NCBI GenBank assembly: GCA_041166085.1
Contig: JBEEFP010000031.1
Location: 62,001 to 126,000 of the forward strand
Length of the DNA stretch: 64,000 nt
Source: JBEEFP01 sp041166085
Lineage (GTDB): Bacteria > Actinomycetota > Acidimicrobiia > Acidimicrobiales > JAFATL01
Reading direction: 5' to 3'
The stretch's first letter is position 1. Each line of letters opens with the position of its first letter. The translations under genes and the position numbers were made by a program. This document shows positions 1 through 8,848 of this stretch, piece after piece. Under the pieces are notes generated by a model. The model was not told the origin of the DNA. It made no database searches and saw nothing but the letters and a program-made list of their open reading frames with translations.

Positions 1-744
1 CGCGGTCAGGCCGAGGGCAGTGGCCATGTTGTCGCCGGTGCCCGCGCCGACGGGTATCCCGGGCCGGAGGCCGAGGTCGGCGGCGGCCGTGTCCGAGACC
101 ACGCCCGCGCGCGAGCCCGGACCGAGCACCTCCGGGAGTTGCTCGCGGTGCAGGTCGACCGTCGGAAGCGCGAGCACGCGCTCGACGTAGTCCTCGGTGT
201 GCGTCGACCACCATCCCGTCCCTGATGCATCGCCGCGGTCGGTGACCGCCGCGCCCGTCAGCTGTTGTGTCAGCCAGTCATGAGGCAGCCGGACATGCAC
301 CGTCGCGGCCGCCACGTCCGGCTCGACCCGCCGCAGCCAGGCCCACTTGCTGACGGTGAACGCCGCCAACGGCACGACCCCGACGTGCCCGGCCCACGCG
401 TCAGGCCCGCCGAGGGCGCGGACGAGCGTGCTGGCGTCAGGGGCGGCGCGCGTGTCGTTCCACAACATGGCGGGGCGCAGTGGCCGGCCCGCGTCGTCGG
501 TGACGACCAGGCCGTGCTGCTGACCAGCCACCGAGATGGCATCGATCTCGCCCGCCAGGCCGGTCGAGCTCAGTGCCGCCGCGAGGGCGCGCCACCACAC
601 GTCCGGGTGCGTCTCCCGGGCGCCGTGCCCGCCGTCCACCGCATGGGGTGCGTGGCCGACCGCCACGATCCCGAGGGAGTCGGCGTCGACCACCAGCACC
701 TTGGTGCTCTGGGTGGATGAGTCGACGCCGGCGACGAGCGGCAC
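1..744 (-). CDS. xylB: xylulokinase, FGGY family (3' end cut by window)
   Basis: Would phosphorylate D-xylulose to xylulose 5-phosphate in the cytoplasm. The 248 visible codons start at a GTG at 744. They show the FGGY N-terminal lobe: the phosphate-binding GVDSSTQSTKV at residues 6-16, then SVAGQQHGLV and LWNDTRA, the Gln-Gln-His-Gly and Asn-Asp-Thr-Arg signatures typical of xylulokinases. A GAGTGDNMATA segment lies near the window edge. The C-terminal half, with the second ATP-binding lobe, lies outside the window. The gene sits 12 bp downstream of the LLM oxidoreductase stop on the same strand, so the two may be co-transcribed. Another FGGY pentulose kinase is possible, but the GQQHG motif favours XylB. 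Confidence 0.85.
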   Translation of the reverse strand, partial: MPLVAGVDSSTQSTKVLVVDADSLGIVAVGHAPHAVDGGHGARETHPDVWWRALAAALSSTGLAGEIDAISVAGQQHGLVVTDDAGRPLRPAMLWNDTRAAPDASTLVRALGGPDAWAGHVGVVPLAAFTVSKWAWLRRVEPDVAAATVHVRLPHDWLTQQLTGAAVTDRGDASGTGWWSTHTEDYVERVLALPTVDLHREQLPEVLGPGSRAGVVSDTAAADLGLRPGIPVGAGTGDNMATALGLTA

Positions 745-756
745 GGGCCGGAGCGC

Positions 757-1596
757 TTATCTGAGGCCGGACAGCGCCTCGGCCACGGGTTCGAGGACTG
801 CAGGTGTGTGCGGCGGCGGCAGGTAGATGATCCCGAGGTCGAGGCCCGCTTCGGCGTATGCGGTCGCCTCGTCCACGAGGGAGGAGGTGTCGCCTCCCGG
901 CGCGAGGCGCAGGTGCGTCGAGGTCATGATCTCGGACGGATCGCGTCCGAGATCCGCGCAGTGCTCGTCGAGGATCTTGCGCTTCCGCGCGAACTCGTCG
1001 GCCGGTCCGCCCGGGAAGTTCCAGTGCTGGGCGAAGCGAGCGACGGTGCGCAGCGTCCTCTTCTCGCCGCCGCCGCCGATGACGATGGGCGGGTGAGGCC
1101 GCTGCACGGGCTTGGGCTCACAGCGGGCGGCACGCAGTTGGTAGTGGGCGCCGTCGAAGTCCGTCGTGGTGTTGGTGAGGAGTCCGACGATCACCTCGCA
1201 CGCCTCGTCGAACATGTCGAAGCGCTGCTTGAGGGGCGGCAGTTCGATGCCGTAGGCCTCCGTCTCCTCCTCGTTCCAGCCCGCGCCGATGCCCAGCTCG
1301 AGGCGGCCGTGGGAGACGTGGTCGAGCGACGCAGCCATGTTGGCGAGCACCGCTGGGTGGCGGTAGACGTTGCCCGTCACCAGCACGCCCACCCGCAACC
1401 GCGTGGTGGCCTGTGCGAGGGCGGTGAGGGTCACCCATCCCTCCAGACACGGTCCCTTCGAATCCGAGAAGATCGGATAGAAGTGGTCGAAGGTCCAGCC
1501 GGACTCGTAGAAGTCGATGCTGTCAGCCGCCTGCCAGACGGCCAACATGTCGTCCCACGTCGTGTGCTGTGGGGAGGTCTTGAAGGCGAAGCGCAT
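757..1596 (-). CDS. LLM-class F420-dependent oxidoreductase
   Basis: A 279-residue luciferase-like monooxygenase-fold (TIM barrel) protein that probably uses coenzyme F420; the substrate is unknown. Family signs are the N-terminal MRFAFKTSPQ, TRLRVGVLVTGNVYRHPAVLANMAASLD, GRLELGIGAGWNEEE and the PPIVIGGGGEKRTL phosphate-binding stretch near the middle. The ATG at 1596 is preceded on the minus strand by TACGCT five bases away, which fits a leaderless transcript. Upstream on the same strand is the YbaK-like gene; downstream is the xylulokinase. FMN-dependent use cannot be excluded from sequence, but F420 use is common for this subfamily in actinobacteria. Confidence 0.9.
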   Translation of the reverse strand: MRFAFKTSPQHTTWDDMLAVWQAADSIDFYESGWTFDHFYPIFSDSKGPCLEGWVTLTALAQATTRLRVGVLVTGNVYRHPAVLANMAASLDHVSHGRLELGIGAGWNEEETEAYGIELPPLKQRFDMFDEACEVIVGLLTNTTTDFDGAHYQLRAARCEPKPVQRPHPPIVIGGGGEKRTLRTVARFAQHWNFPGGPADEFARKRKILDEHCADLGRDPSEIMTSTHLRLAPGGDTSSLVDEATAYAEAGLDLGIIYLPPPHTPAVLEPVAEALSGLR

Positions 1597-1643
1597 ACCC
1601 GAGCGTATGACGTTCCCGAGCGAGAAGTCGGAGCCCTGTCGAG

Positions 1644-2129
1644 TCAGGCCGGCGCCGCGAGGTCGCAGACCAGCGCGCCGGTCACCCGGACGAGGTCGTT
1701 CGGGTTGGACGAGAAGTTGACGTGGGGCATGCCGCAGGCTGCCCAGACCACGTCGTGCAGGAGCAGGTCCTCGTCCACGAACGTGCGCAGCGGGGCCGGG
1801 TAGCCGAACGGCGGGATGCCGCCGATCGGAAAGCCGGTGGCCGCACGCACCACCTTTGCGTCGGGCCGGGTGGCGGCCGAGCCGCCTGCGGCCTCGGCCA
1901 ACTTGGCCTCGTCGACACGGTTGCCGCCGCTGACCAGGGCGACGACGGGCTCACCGTCGACGAGGAAGACCATCGACTTGACGATTTGGCCCACCTCGAC
2001 GCCGATGGCCGCCGCCGCCTCGTCGGCGGTACGGGTGCCTTCGGGGAACTCCGCGGGTGCAACGGCGATCCCGAGGGCGGCCCCGCCCTCGACGACGGCA
2101 CGGACGTTGCGGTGGGAGAGTCCACTCAT
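1644..2129 (-). CDS. YbaK/EbsC-family aminoacyl-tRNA deacylase-like protein
   Basis: About 161 residues matching the YbaK/ProX editing-domain family, which hydrolyses misacylated tRNAs such as Cys-tRNA(Pro). Visible features are TADEAAAAIGVEVGQIVKSMVF with the family lysine, VALVSGGNRVDEAKL and ATGFPIGGIPPFG, the Gly-rich active-site loop. I chose the ATG at 2129; an in-frame GTG at 2147 would add six residues. The gene diverges from the Nudix gene that starts at 2157, leaving less than 30 bp for two promoters. The tRNA specificity cannot be read from the sequence. Confidence 0.85.
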   Translation of the reverse strand: MSGLSHRNVRAVVEGGAALGIAVAPAEFPEGTRTADEAAAAIGVEVGQIVKSMVFLVDGEPVVALVSGGNRVDEAKLAEAAGGSAATRPDAKVVRAATGFPIGGIPPFGYPAPLRTFVDEDLLLHDVVWAACGMPHVNFSSNPNDLVRVTGALVCDLAAPA

Positions 2130-2156
2130 GGGCGCCGAGGCTGCCACAATCGCCGG

Positions 2157-2648
2157 GTGCGGCAGTGGCTGGTGGCAAGTGGGATCGTCGAGGGACCGGA
2201 CGGCATCCTCCTCGTGCAGAACCTGCGTCGTGACGGCAACGTCGACTGGTCACCGCCGGGCGGGGTGGTCGAGGTGGCCGACGGGGAGTCCGTGGTGGAT
2301 GGCCTGACGCGCGAGGTGCAGGAGGAGACCGGCATCCGCGTCACGGCATGGGAGGGGCCCGTCTACGAGGTGGAGGCGGAGGCAGCGGGCATGGGCTGGA
2401 CCCTGCGGGTTGAGGTCCATCGCGCCCTCGCCTTCGAGGGCGAGCTCGAGCCCGACGATCCCGACGGCATCGTGGTGGACGCGCGCTTCGTCCCTGTCGA
2501 CAGCTGCGTGGAGCAGCTGGCGTCGACGTGGCTGCCGACCCACGAGCCGCTGGCCGCGTGGCTGGCCGAGCGCTGGACCGACGCGCGGTCGTACCGGTAC
2601 CGCGTCGACGGCGAGGCCCGTGCGTCGATGCGCATCACCCGCCTGTAG
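2157..2648 (+). CDS. Nudix hydrolase
   Basis: A 163-residue Nudix-fold hydrolase of unknown nucleoside-diphosphate-X substrate. Its Nudix box includes LTREVQEETGI with the metal-binding REV.EE core intact. The loop between the box glycine and the first glutamate is two residues longer than the standard G-x5-E (VVEVADGE), a small oddity. The GTG at 2157 is the start that keeps the N-terminal beta strand (VRQWLVASGIVE) without running into the divergent ybaK-like gene. The stop overlaps the dinB start (TAGTG), so the two are likely translationally coupled. A role in cleaning the nucleotide pool beside a lesion-bypass polymerase is possible but only inferred. Confidence 0.88.
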   Translation: MRQWLVASGIVEGPDGILLVQNLRRDGNVDWSPPGGVVEVADGESVVDGLTREVQEETGIRVTAWEGPVYEVEAEAAGMGWTLRVEVHRALAFEGELEPDDPDGIVVDARFVPVDSCVEQLASTWLPTHEPLAAWLAERWTDARSYRYRVDGEARASMRITRL

Positions 2649-3898
2649 TGCAGTCCTCCCCGCAACCGTCCATCCTGCACGTCGACATGGACGCGTTCTA
2701 CGCGTCCGTCGAGGTCCTGCAGGACCGGTCCCTCGCGGGCAGGCCGGTGATCGTCGGAGGCTCGGGTGATCGCGGCGTGGTTGCGTCGTGCTCGTACGAG
2801 GCGCGTGCGTATGGCATTCGTTCCGCCATGCCGTCGACGCGGGCTCGACGGCTGTGTCCGCACGCGGTGTTCCTGTCGGGCCACTTCGATCTCTACAGCG
2901 AGTACAGCAAGCGCCTGCACGCCGTCCTGACCTCGTTCACGCCGCTGGTGGAGGGCATCGGCCTGGACGAGGCCTTTCTCGACGTCGAGGGCGGCCGCAA
3001 GCTCTTCGGTACCGGATCGGAGATCGCCCATCTCATCCGCCGGCGCATCGCCGACGAGCTGTCGTTGCCGGCATCCGTCGGCGTCGCGACCTCGAAGCTC
3101 CTGGCCAAGCTGGCGTCCAAGGCGGCCAAGCCGCGTGCCACGCTCCGCGGCCCCGAACCCGGAGCGGGAGTATGGGTGGTCGACCCAGGCGAGGAGCTCG
3201 GCTTCCTGCACCCTCTACCCATCTCCGCGCTGTGGGGTGTCGGCCCTGCCACCGAAGCCCGGCTCCACCGCTTCGGCGTGACGACCATCGGCGACCTGGC
3301 CCGCGTCCCGCGCGACACCCTCGTGGCCAGTCTCGGCGTCAGTCTCGGCGCCCATCTCCACGAGCTGGCCAACGGACGGGACCCTCGCCCCGTCGAGCCG
3401 GACCGCGCCATCAAGTCCGTCAGCCATGAGGAGACCTACGCGGCCGACCACGTCGAGCACGAGCCGCTGCGGATCGAGGCGGTGCGGATGGCCGACGCGG
3501 TGGCGGCCCGATTGCGGACGGGCAAGCTCGCTGGTCGCACCGTGAGCATCAAGGTCCGCTTCGGTGACTTCGCCACCATCACCCGCTCGCACACCTTTCC
3601 CACGCCGGTGGACGGCGGGCCAACCATCGCGAGGGCAGCGGTCGAGCTGCTCGACGCCGTGGACGTCAGTCCCGGCGTCCGCCTGTTCGGCGTGGGCGTG
3701 TCCAACCTGGTCGAGGACGGCGCCCGCCAGCTCACGCTCGACGACGCCATGGCCGCAGGCTGGAGCGACGCGGTGAAGGCGGTCGACGAGGTGCGGGCCC
3801 GCTTCGGTGAGCGGGCCGTCGGTCCGGGAACGTTGGCCGGCAAGGACGGCCTGCGGGTCAAGCGCCGCGGGGACACCCAATGGGGACCCGAGGCGTGA
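2648..3898 (+). CDS. dinB: DNA polymerase IV (Y-family translesion polymerase)
   Basis: A 416-residue Y-family polymerase for lesion bypass. The N-terminus carries the first catalytic aspartates (HVDMDAFYASVE) and GLDEAFLDVEG holds the second acidic cluster. SVGVATSKLLAKLASKAAKP, helix-hairpin-helix elements (LWGVGPATEARL) and a little-finger domain follow. The C-terminal beta-clamp contact reads RQLTLDD rather than the usual QL.LF, so clamp binding may be weak. The start is a GTG that overlaps the Nudix stop; the usual short N-terminal segment before HVDMD is then five to ten residues long, as in homologues. The end overlaps the next gene. Confidence 0.95.
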   Translation: MQSSPQPSILHVDMDAFYASVEVLQDRSLAGRPVIVGGSGDRGVVASCSYEARAYGIRSAMPSTRARRLCPHAVFLSGHFDLYSEYSKRLHAVLTSFTPLVEGIGLDEAFLDVEGGRKLFGTGSEIAHLIRRRIADELSLPASVGVATSKLLAKLASKAAKPRATLRGPEPGAGVWVVDPGEELGFLHPLPISALWGVGPATEARLHRFGVTTIGDLARVPRDTLVASLGVSLGAHLHELANGRDPRPVEPDRAIKSVSHEETYAADHVEHEPLRIEAVRMADAVAARLRTGKLAGRTVSIKVRFGDFATITRSHTFPTPVDGGPTIARAAVELLDAVDVSPGVRLFGVGVSNLVEDGARQLTLDDAMAAGWSDAVKAVDEVRARFGERAVGPGTLAGKDGLRVKRRGDTQWGPEA

Positions 3899-4962
3899 CG
3901 ATCCGGATCGCCATCGTCGGCTGCGGGTGGATAGGCGGCGTGCACTCCCGGGCCTTGCGGGGGCTGATCCGCGGCGGCATGGCCGACGCCGTGGTGGTGG
4001 CGGCGTGCGACGACGACCTCGACCGCGCCCTGGCGTTCGCGAAGGCGCACGACGCCGAGTTGGCGACCACCGACGCCGGCCGGGCCATGGCTGCCGCCGA
4101 CGCGGTGTGGGTCTGCACCCCGACCAGCAGCCACCGAGCACTGGTGGAGCAGGCCGCGGCCGCCGGCCTGGCGATCTACTGCGAGAAGCCTCTCGCCCCG
4201 ACGATGGTCGACGTGCTGGCCATGACCGAGGTCGTGCGCGCCGCGGGGGTGCCGGCGCAGGTCGGCCTGGTCATGCGGGCCGAAGCGCCGATCGTCACCC
4301 TTCAGCGGCTGGCCACCGACGGTGGTGCCCTGGGACGGCCCATGGCCGCCGTGTACCGGGACGACCAGTTCTTCCCGATCCAGGGCCGCTACGCGTCGAC
4401 CTGGCGGGCCGACGTCGCGATTGCCGGGGGCGGAACCCTGATCGAGCACTCCATCCACGACCTCGACGTCCTGGCGTGGGTGCTCGGGCCGGTGGAGGAA
4501 GTGACGTGTCGTACCGCCAACTTCGCCGGCCACGACGGGGTCGAGGACGTCGCCGCCTGCACGTTCATCCACGCGTCAGGCGCCACGTCGTCGCTGGTGA
4601 GCGTGTGGCACCAGGTGATGACCCGGCCGTCCCTTCGTCGCATCGAGGTCTTCTGCGAGCGGGCCCTCCTGTGGCTCGACGACGACGGCGTGGGCCCGGT
4701 GCACGTCGAGCAGTCCTCAGGGTCCTCCGAGATCGAGAGCCGAACGGGCGAGGGGTGGCTCGACCGCCTGGTCGTGCCCGACGACCAGCGGGTCGGTCTC
4801 GCTCCGTACGCGGCCGCCGACCGGGCCTTCCTGGAGGCGGTGAGCGCCGGACGGCCGGCTGATCCGGGCTTCGAAGTGGCCCTGGCCGCGCATCGGGTGG
4901 CCGACGCGGCCTACCGGTCGGCGGCCCTCGGCGGGCTCCCCACGACGGTCGCGTTGTTGTAG
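3895..4962 (+). CDS. Gfo/Idh/MocA-family oxidoreductase
   Basis: A 355-residue NAD(P)-dependent sugar or cyclitol dehydrogenase-like protein. The N-terminal Rossmann fold begins RIAIVGCGWIG; VWVCTPTSSH and the conserved EKP motif (YCEKPLAPT) follow. The C-terminal GFO/IDH alpha/beta domain has GGGTLIEHSIHDLDVLAW with the catalytic-region His-Asp pair. I chose the GTG at 3895, which overlaps the dinB stop as GTGA; an ATG at 3880 in the same frame would add five residues. The substrate is not predictable. Grouping with dinB appears to be due to compact gene packing rather than function. Confidence 0.9.
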   Translation: MTIRIAIVGCGWIGGVHSRALRGLIRGGMADAVVVAACDDDLDRALAFAKAHDAELATTDAGRAMAAADAVWVCTPTSSHRALVEQAAAAGLAIYCEKPLAPTMVDVLAMTEVVRAAGVPAQVGLVMRAEAPIVTLQRLATDGGALGRPMAAVYRDDQFFPIQGRYASTWRADVAIAGGGTLIEHSIHDLDVLAWVLGPVEEVTCRTANFAGHDGVEDVAACTFIHASGATSSLVSVWHQVMTRPSLRRIEVFCERALLWLDDDGVGPVHVEQSSGSSEIESRTGEGWLDRLVVPDDQRVGLAPYAAADRAFLEAVSAGRPADPGFEVALAAHRVADAAYRSAALGGLPTTVALL

Positions 4963-5018
4963 GCGGGCCCGTGCGCGAAGATGAACCACCCGAGCAAAGG
5001 CGGCGGAGGTAGCCGAGC

Positions 5019-5387
5019 GTGCCCCTGTCCGAGGACGAACAGCGCATCCTCTCGGAGATCGAGCGGAGCTTCTACGAGCACGATCCCGCGTTCGCGCGCG
5101 AGGTCAGCGCCGCGACCCTCACCCGCCACGCCGGTCGCAACGCCAAGCTGGCCGGCTTCGGCTTCCTCGCCGGCCTCCTCCTGCTGCTGACATCGTTCGC
5201 GCAGCTCTTCTGGCTGGGCGCCCTTGGATTCCTCGTGATGCTGGCCAGCGCCTTCGTGTTCGTCACCAACGTGCGCAAGCTGAGCAGCACCGGACTGCAT
5301 CAGGTGGCCCGCTCGGGGCGGCGCATCGGCGACGTGCTGGGTGACCAGCGGCGCCGGCTGCGCGAACGCTTCAAGCGCGACGAATAG
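5019..5387 (+). CDS. DUF3040 small membrane protein
   Basis: A 122-residue actinobacterial DUF3040 protein. It has a cytoplasmic N-terminus beginning MPLSEDEQRILSEIE, the family signature, then two hydrophobic segments (about residues 46-62 and 66-84) and a basic C-terminal tail rich in Arg. A GGAGG ribosome-binding site lies about 10 bases before the GTG start. The function of the family is not established. It is convergent with the transglutaminase operon, whose stop is 12 bp away. Confidence 0.85.
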   Translation: MPLSEDEQRILSEIERSFYEHDPAFAREVSAATLTRHAGRNAKLAGFGFLAGLLLLLTSFAQLFWLGALGFLVMLASAFVFVTNVRKLSSTGLHQVARSGRRIGDVLGDQRRRLRERFKRDE

Positions 5388-5399
5388 GCGACACGGGGC

Positions 5400-7673
5400 T
5401 CAGCGGCCGGGGCGTTCCCTGAGAGGCCGCGGGTCGAGGGCCCACCGCAGGCGGCGGCGGGCGCCGGCCGCATCTTGGAGATTGGCCTCGATGCGCGCCG
5501 CGGTCTGCACGGCCCGCGCCACCGCGGCGGCGTCGAGCTCGTCGGCCGCGTAGCTCGCGGCGGTCGCGTCGGCGGCCAGCTCCCTCAGGTGGGTTGCCGC
5601 GTCGCCGTCGAGTGCCGTGGTGCGGGCAGCCCGTCCCGCGTACTCCGGCATCGTCTCAGCCAGGTGGCGCCGGGCTCCGGCGAGCGCGAGGGCCTCCGCC
5701 GCCTCGTCCCACGCCACGAGCACGCGGTCGCCGGGCCGCGCCGCCGCGGTGCGCCGGCGGTCGCGTCGAAGGCGCTTGGCCACGGGCACGCCGCCGCCCC
5801 AGAGCACCAGGGTCAGCACGAGGAGGACGAGGGCCCACACCAACGGGGTGGGGAGACCGCCACCCTTCTTGCCCGTGCTGTCGATCTGTCGCTGAGGTGC
5901 GGTCGTCGCCGGCGTGCGCTGGTCCGGCGCGGTGGTCGGCGCGGCCGTCGACGGCGGCACGGTGGTCGCGGCTGCCGGGTTCTGCCCGGACGCCTGCTGT
6001 TCGGGCTGGCCGGTGTAGCTCTCGCCGCCCGGCACGCCGCGGCCGGGGGTCGGCTCGAAGGCGATCCAGCCCGCGCCGGCCACGTACACCTCAGGCCATG
6101 CGTGGGCGTTGAGGCCGCGCACGTGGTACGCACCGTCGGGCGCCACGTCGCCAGGCGTGTAGCCGACGGCCACGCGAGCTGGCAGGCCCATCGCACGCGC
6201 CAGCACCGCGTACGAGCCGGCGAACTGCTCGCAGTAGCCGCGATGGGTCTCGAAGAGGAAGCGCTCGAGGGCCCGCTCGTCGTGCCCCGGCGGGATGCGC
6301 AGGTCGTACACGAACGGCGGCGACCGGAAGTACTGCTGCAGCGCGAGGGCTCGTCCGTAGACGCCACTGTTGCTTCGTGCCGCGATCTGGCGGGCCAGGG
6401 CGGCGATGCGGGGCGGCAGGTCGCCGGGCACCGCTGTGTAGCGCTGCAGATCGGCGAACGAGAGGCCCGGTCCGCTGGCCCGCTGCAGCTGCTCGGCGCT
6501 CGGCCGGGGGACGTCGGATGCAATGCGGTAATCGAGCCCGTCGGCGGTGTCCTGGGCACTGATCAGGCTGGCCGAATCGGCGTTGTAGCTGGACCCGTCC
6601 GCGCCGGTGACACGCGTGGGCTCGAAGGCGGCCGGGAGCCAGATCGACGACAGCGGACCGATGACGTAGTGCTGGTTGGCCCGCTGCGTCGGAACGCGCG
6701 AGGTGTAGCCCTGCGGGAGGTCGCCGCTGCTCGGTCGGTACGAGCTGTTCGACGACCAGATGTCGCCGTCGAACTGGTCGAGCGACGTCAGCCGCCAATA
6801 CGAGCGGACGTTGCTCCGGACGGTGAACACCTCGATGTTCGACTGGTCGACGAGCCTGCCCCGGATGTCGACGAGCGGGCTCACCGTCGTGCGGTTGCCT
6901 GGACCGGGGCGCTGCGAGTTGCGCCAGTGCACGATCGGGGGGTCGTTGGCGCCGGGCAGGTTGGGCCCGACGACGAGCGCAGAGACGACAACGACGCACC
7001 CCAGCACGCCGCCAACCTGCAGGAGGCTCGCCATCCCGCCGCGCGAGCGGCTGGCGAACCATGAGGTCGACGTGCCCTGCAACCGGGCGTGCTGGACGAC
7101 GAGGAAGAGCAGCAGGGCGCCGAGGTAGGCGGCGACGGACACCCCGTGCCAGCGGGACGCGCCGAGGATGGCGCTGAAGAGGAAGAGCGTGAACGACGGG
7201 ATGGCCGCTTCGAACAGCGAACGCATGCGGAAGGCGGCCCAGTCGGAGAGAAAGGCGGCCATCGCCGTGCCCAGCACCGAGCCCACGCGGAACCCAGTGA
7301 TCGTCGGCGCGGGTGCGACCACGCGCCGGAACTCGTCCGACGCCCGCGACAGCTCACGCCGGAACGCTTCGAGCGTGGCCCCGCCAGGGAAGCCGTAGGT
7401 CGTCGTCTGCGGGAGCACCAACCAGGAGATGAGGAGCACGACCGCCGCGAGGCTGGCCACCGTGACGAGCGGTGGAGACACACCGCGAGTCCGCAGCACC
7501 CAGGCCAGGCCGTGACAGACGACGGCAGCCAGCAGCACCGGACCGAGGAAGGAGCCATCGGCGAACAGGCGGCCCAGGCTCACGGCGCTGACGATGGTCA
7601 GGAGCGTGAGCGCCACCGTCGGCACGAGCGTGTCGTCCACCGGACGGGTGCTCATGCGGCCAGTGTCGGTCAC
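5400..7673 (-). CDS. transglutaminase-like membrane protein (TgpA/DUF3488 type)
   Basis: A 757-residue membrane protein with about six N-terminal hydrophobic segments (DUF3488 part), an extracytoplasmic transglutaminase-like core and, after a Pro/Thr-rich linker, a further transmembrane helix and a DUF4129-like cytoplasmic tail. The core shows the Cys of YCEQFAGSYAVLARAMG and the His of NAHAWPEVYV. The third position is FEPTPG, Glu instead of the usual Asp. The start is the GTG at 7673, which overlaps the DUF58 stop (GTGA). It is the last gene of the operon moxR-DUF58-transglutaminase, a widely conserved trio of unknown physiological role. Protein cross-linking or peptidase activity at the cell surface is the family-based guess. 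Confidence 0.9.
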   Translation of the reverse strand: MTDTGRMSTRPVDDTLVPTVALTLLTIVSAVSLGRLFADGSFLGPVLLAAVVCHGLAWVLRTRGVSPPLVTVASLAAVVLLISWLVLPQTTTYGFPGGATLEAFRRELSRASDEFRRVVAPAPTITGFRVGSVLGTAMAAFLSDWAAFRMRSLFEAAIPSFTLFLFSAILGASRWHGVSVAAYLGALLLFLVVQHARLQGTSTSWFASRSRGGMASLLQVGGVLGCVVVVSALVVGPNLPGANDPPIVHWRNSQRPGPGNRTTVSPLVDIRGRLVDQSNIEVFTVRSNVRSYWRLTSLDQFDGDIWSSNSSYRPSSGDLPQGYTSRVPTQRANQHYVIGPLSSIWLPAAFEPTRVTGADGSSYNADSASLISAQDTADGLDYRIASDVPRPSAEQLQRASGPGLSFADLQRYTAVPGDLPPRIAALARQIAARSNSGVYGRALALQQYFRSPPFVYDLRIPPGHDERALERFLFETHRGYCEQFAGSYAVLARAMGLPARVAVGYTPGDVAPDGAYHVRGLNAHAWPEVYVAGAGWIAFEPTPGRGVPGGESYTGQPEQQASGQNPAAATTVPPSTAAPTTAPDQRTPATTAPQRQIDSTGKKGGGLPTPLVWALVLLVLTLVLWGGGVPVAKRLRRDRRRTAAARPGDRVLVAWDEAAEALALAGARRHLAETMPEYAGRAARTTALDGDAATHLRELAADATAASYAADELDAAAVARAVQTAARIEANLQDAAGARRRLRWALDPRPLRERPGR

Positions 7674-8842
7674 GCGAGCAACCTTCCGGACGCGACCCCG
7701 AGGTGCCACGCATCTGCGAACGACGACTGACCCGAGACGCGCACCAGGCGGCCGACGGCCGGGATGGCCTTTGGCGCACCACCGTGATCGAACAGCACGA
7801 GCACGACGCCATATCGGCCCCGCAAGGCCGACAGCCGTTGCAGGTCGCCCGCGGGGGTGGTGGACGTGGTGACAACCGCCAACGCGCCGCCGTGGGCGTC
7901 GCGGCGGACGAGCTCGACGGCTGCGTCGAGGCCTCCGAGCTTCGTGGCCGCCACGGTGGCCAGGTGCTCGAGGATGGCCTCGGTGTGGGCGGGACCGGCT
8001 CCGAAGCCCGAGTCGACACCGTCGGTTGCGACCAGTCGGATGAGGGAACGTTGGCGCCACGCCGCGCTCACGATGCTGGCGGCCGCGGAGATGGCCTGCT
8101 CGAGCGAGCCGGGCGTGTGCACGCTGCGGCGGACGTCGAGCACGACGGTGGCGCGGCCCTGCCAGGGCATCTCGTCCTGGCGGATCATGAGCTCGCCCGT
8201 CTTGGCCGTCGTCGGCCAGTGCACGCGCCGCAGGTCGTCGCCCTGCTCGTACGGTCGCAGCGCGAAGAAGTCCTCGCCTCCTCGACCGATGGCGGTGGGG
8301 TGGTCGGTGGCCGCGTGCGGGTCATGGCCGAGGGTCTGAGGCAGGGGCTCGATCACGTCGACGTGCGGGAAGACGGTGAGCTGCGTCGCGGCGGCAGCGA
8401 CGGTCTTCCACGCCGCCACGCCGAACGGGTCGGTGAGGTGCACCTCGAGCGGTCCGAGGTCGTAGACGCCGCGACGCTCGGTTGGGAGGCGGTAGGCGGC
8501 GCGGGCCTGCTCGCCGACGCCGAGGGGGGAGAGGAGGAAGCGTGCCCACCGGCGTCCGCCGTCGAACGGGTCGCGCACACCGAGCACCGGGGTGCGGCGA
8601 GTGCCGCGGTTGTGCACGGTGAGCTCCACCCTGCTCGGCGAGCCGGCGTGGACCCGCGGCGGGTGGAGCTCGCGTTGGGCGTCGAGCGAGACGCGGGTGA
8701 GGTGGACGTACACGAGCGCGCCGGCGACGAGGGCGACCGCGCCGGCCGCGAGGGCGAACAGCTCACTGATGCCGAGGATGCGGCCGGCGGCGACCAGCAC
8801 GACCGCGCCGACGCCGAGGAGCCAACCCCGGCGCGTCAGCAC
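7670..8842 (-). CDS. DUF58 domain protein (MoxR partner)
   Basis: A 390-residue protein with two N-terminal transmembrane helices (residues about 7-50), a beta-rich middle and a DUF58/VWA-like C-terminal domain. The domain carries GEDFFALRPYEQGDDLRRVHWPTTAKTG, the signature Arg-x-x-His-Trp region of DUF58. It starts with GTG at 8842, seven bases after the moxR stop, and its own stop overlaps the transglutaminase start. The VWA-like fold suggests a metal-dependent protein-interaction or chaperone role together with the MoxR ATPase; this comes from the family, not from the sequence alone. Confidence 0.9.
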   Translation of the reverse strand: MLTRRGWLLGVGAVVLVAAGRILGISELFALAAGAVALVAGALVYVHLTRVSLDAQRELHPPRVHAGSPSRVELTVHNRGTRRTPVLGVRDPFDGGRRWARFLLSPLGVGEQARAAYRLPTERRGVYDLGPLEVHLTDPFGVAAWKTVAAAATQLTVFPHVDVIEPLPQTLGHDPHAATDHPTAIGRGGEDFFALRPYEQGDDLRRVHWPTTAKTGELMIRQDEMPWQGRATVVLDVRRSVHTPGSLEQAISAAASIVSAAWRQRSLIRLVATDGVDSGFGAGPAHTEAILEHLATVAATKLGGLDAAVELVRRDAHGGALAVVTTSTTPAGDLQRLSALRGRYGVVLVLFDHGGAPKAIPAVGRLVRVSGQSSFADAWHLGVASGRLLA

Positions 8843-8848
8843 GGGTCG

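Noticed and set aside
5475..7064. Long open frame (529 codons) on the plus strand opposite the transglutaminase gene
   Set aside because: It is the antisense image of a well-supported gene; its product is Arg/Gly-rich with no domain, as expected in very GC-rich DNA.
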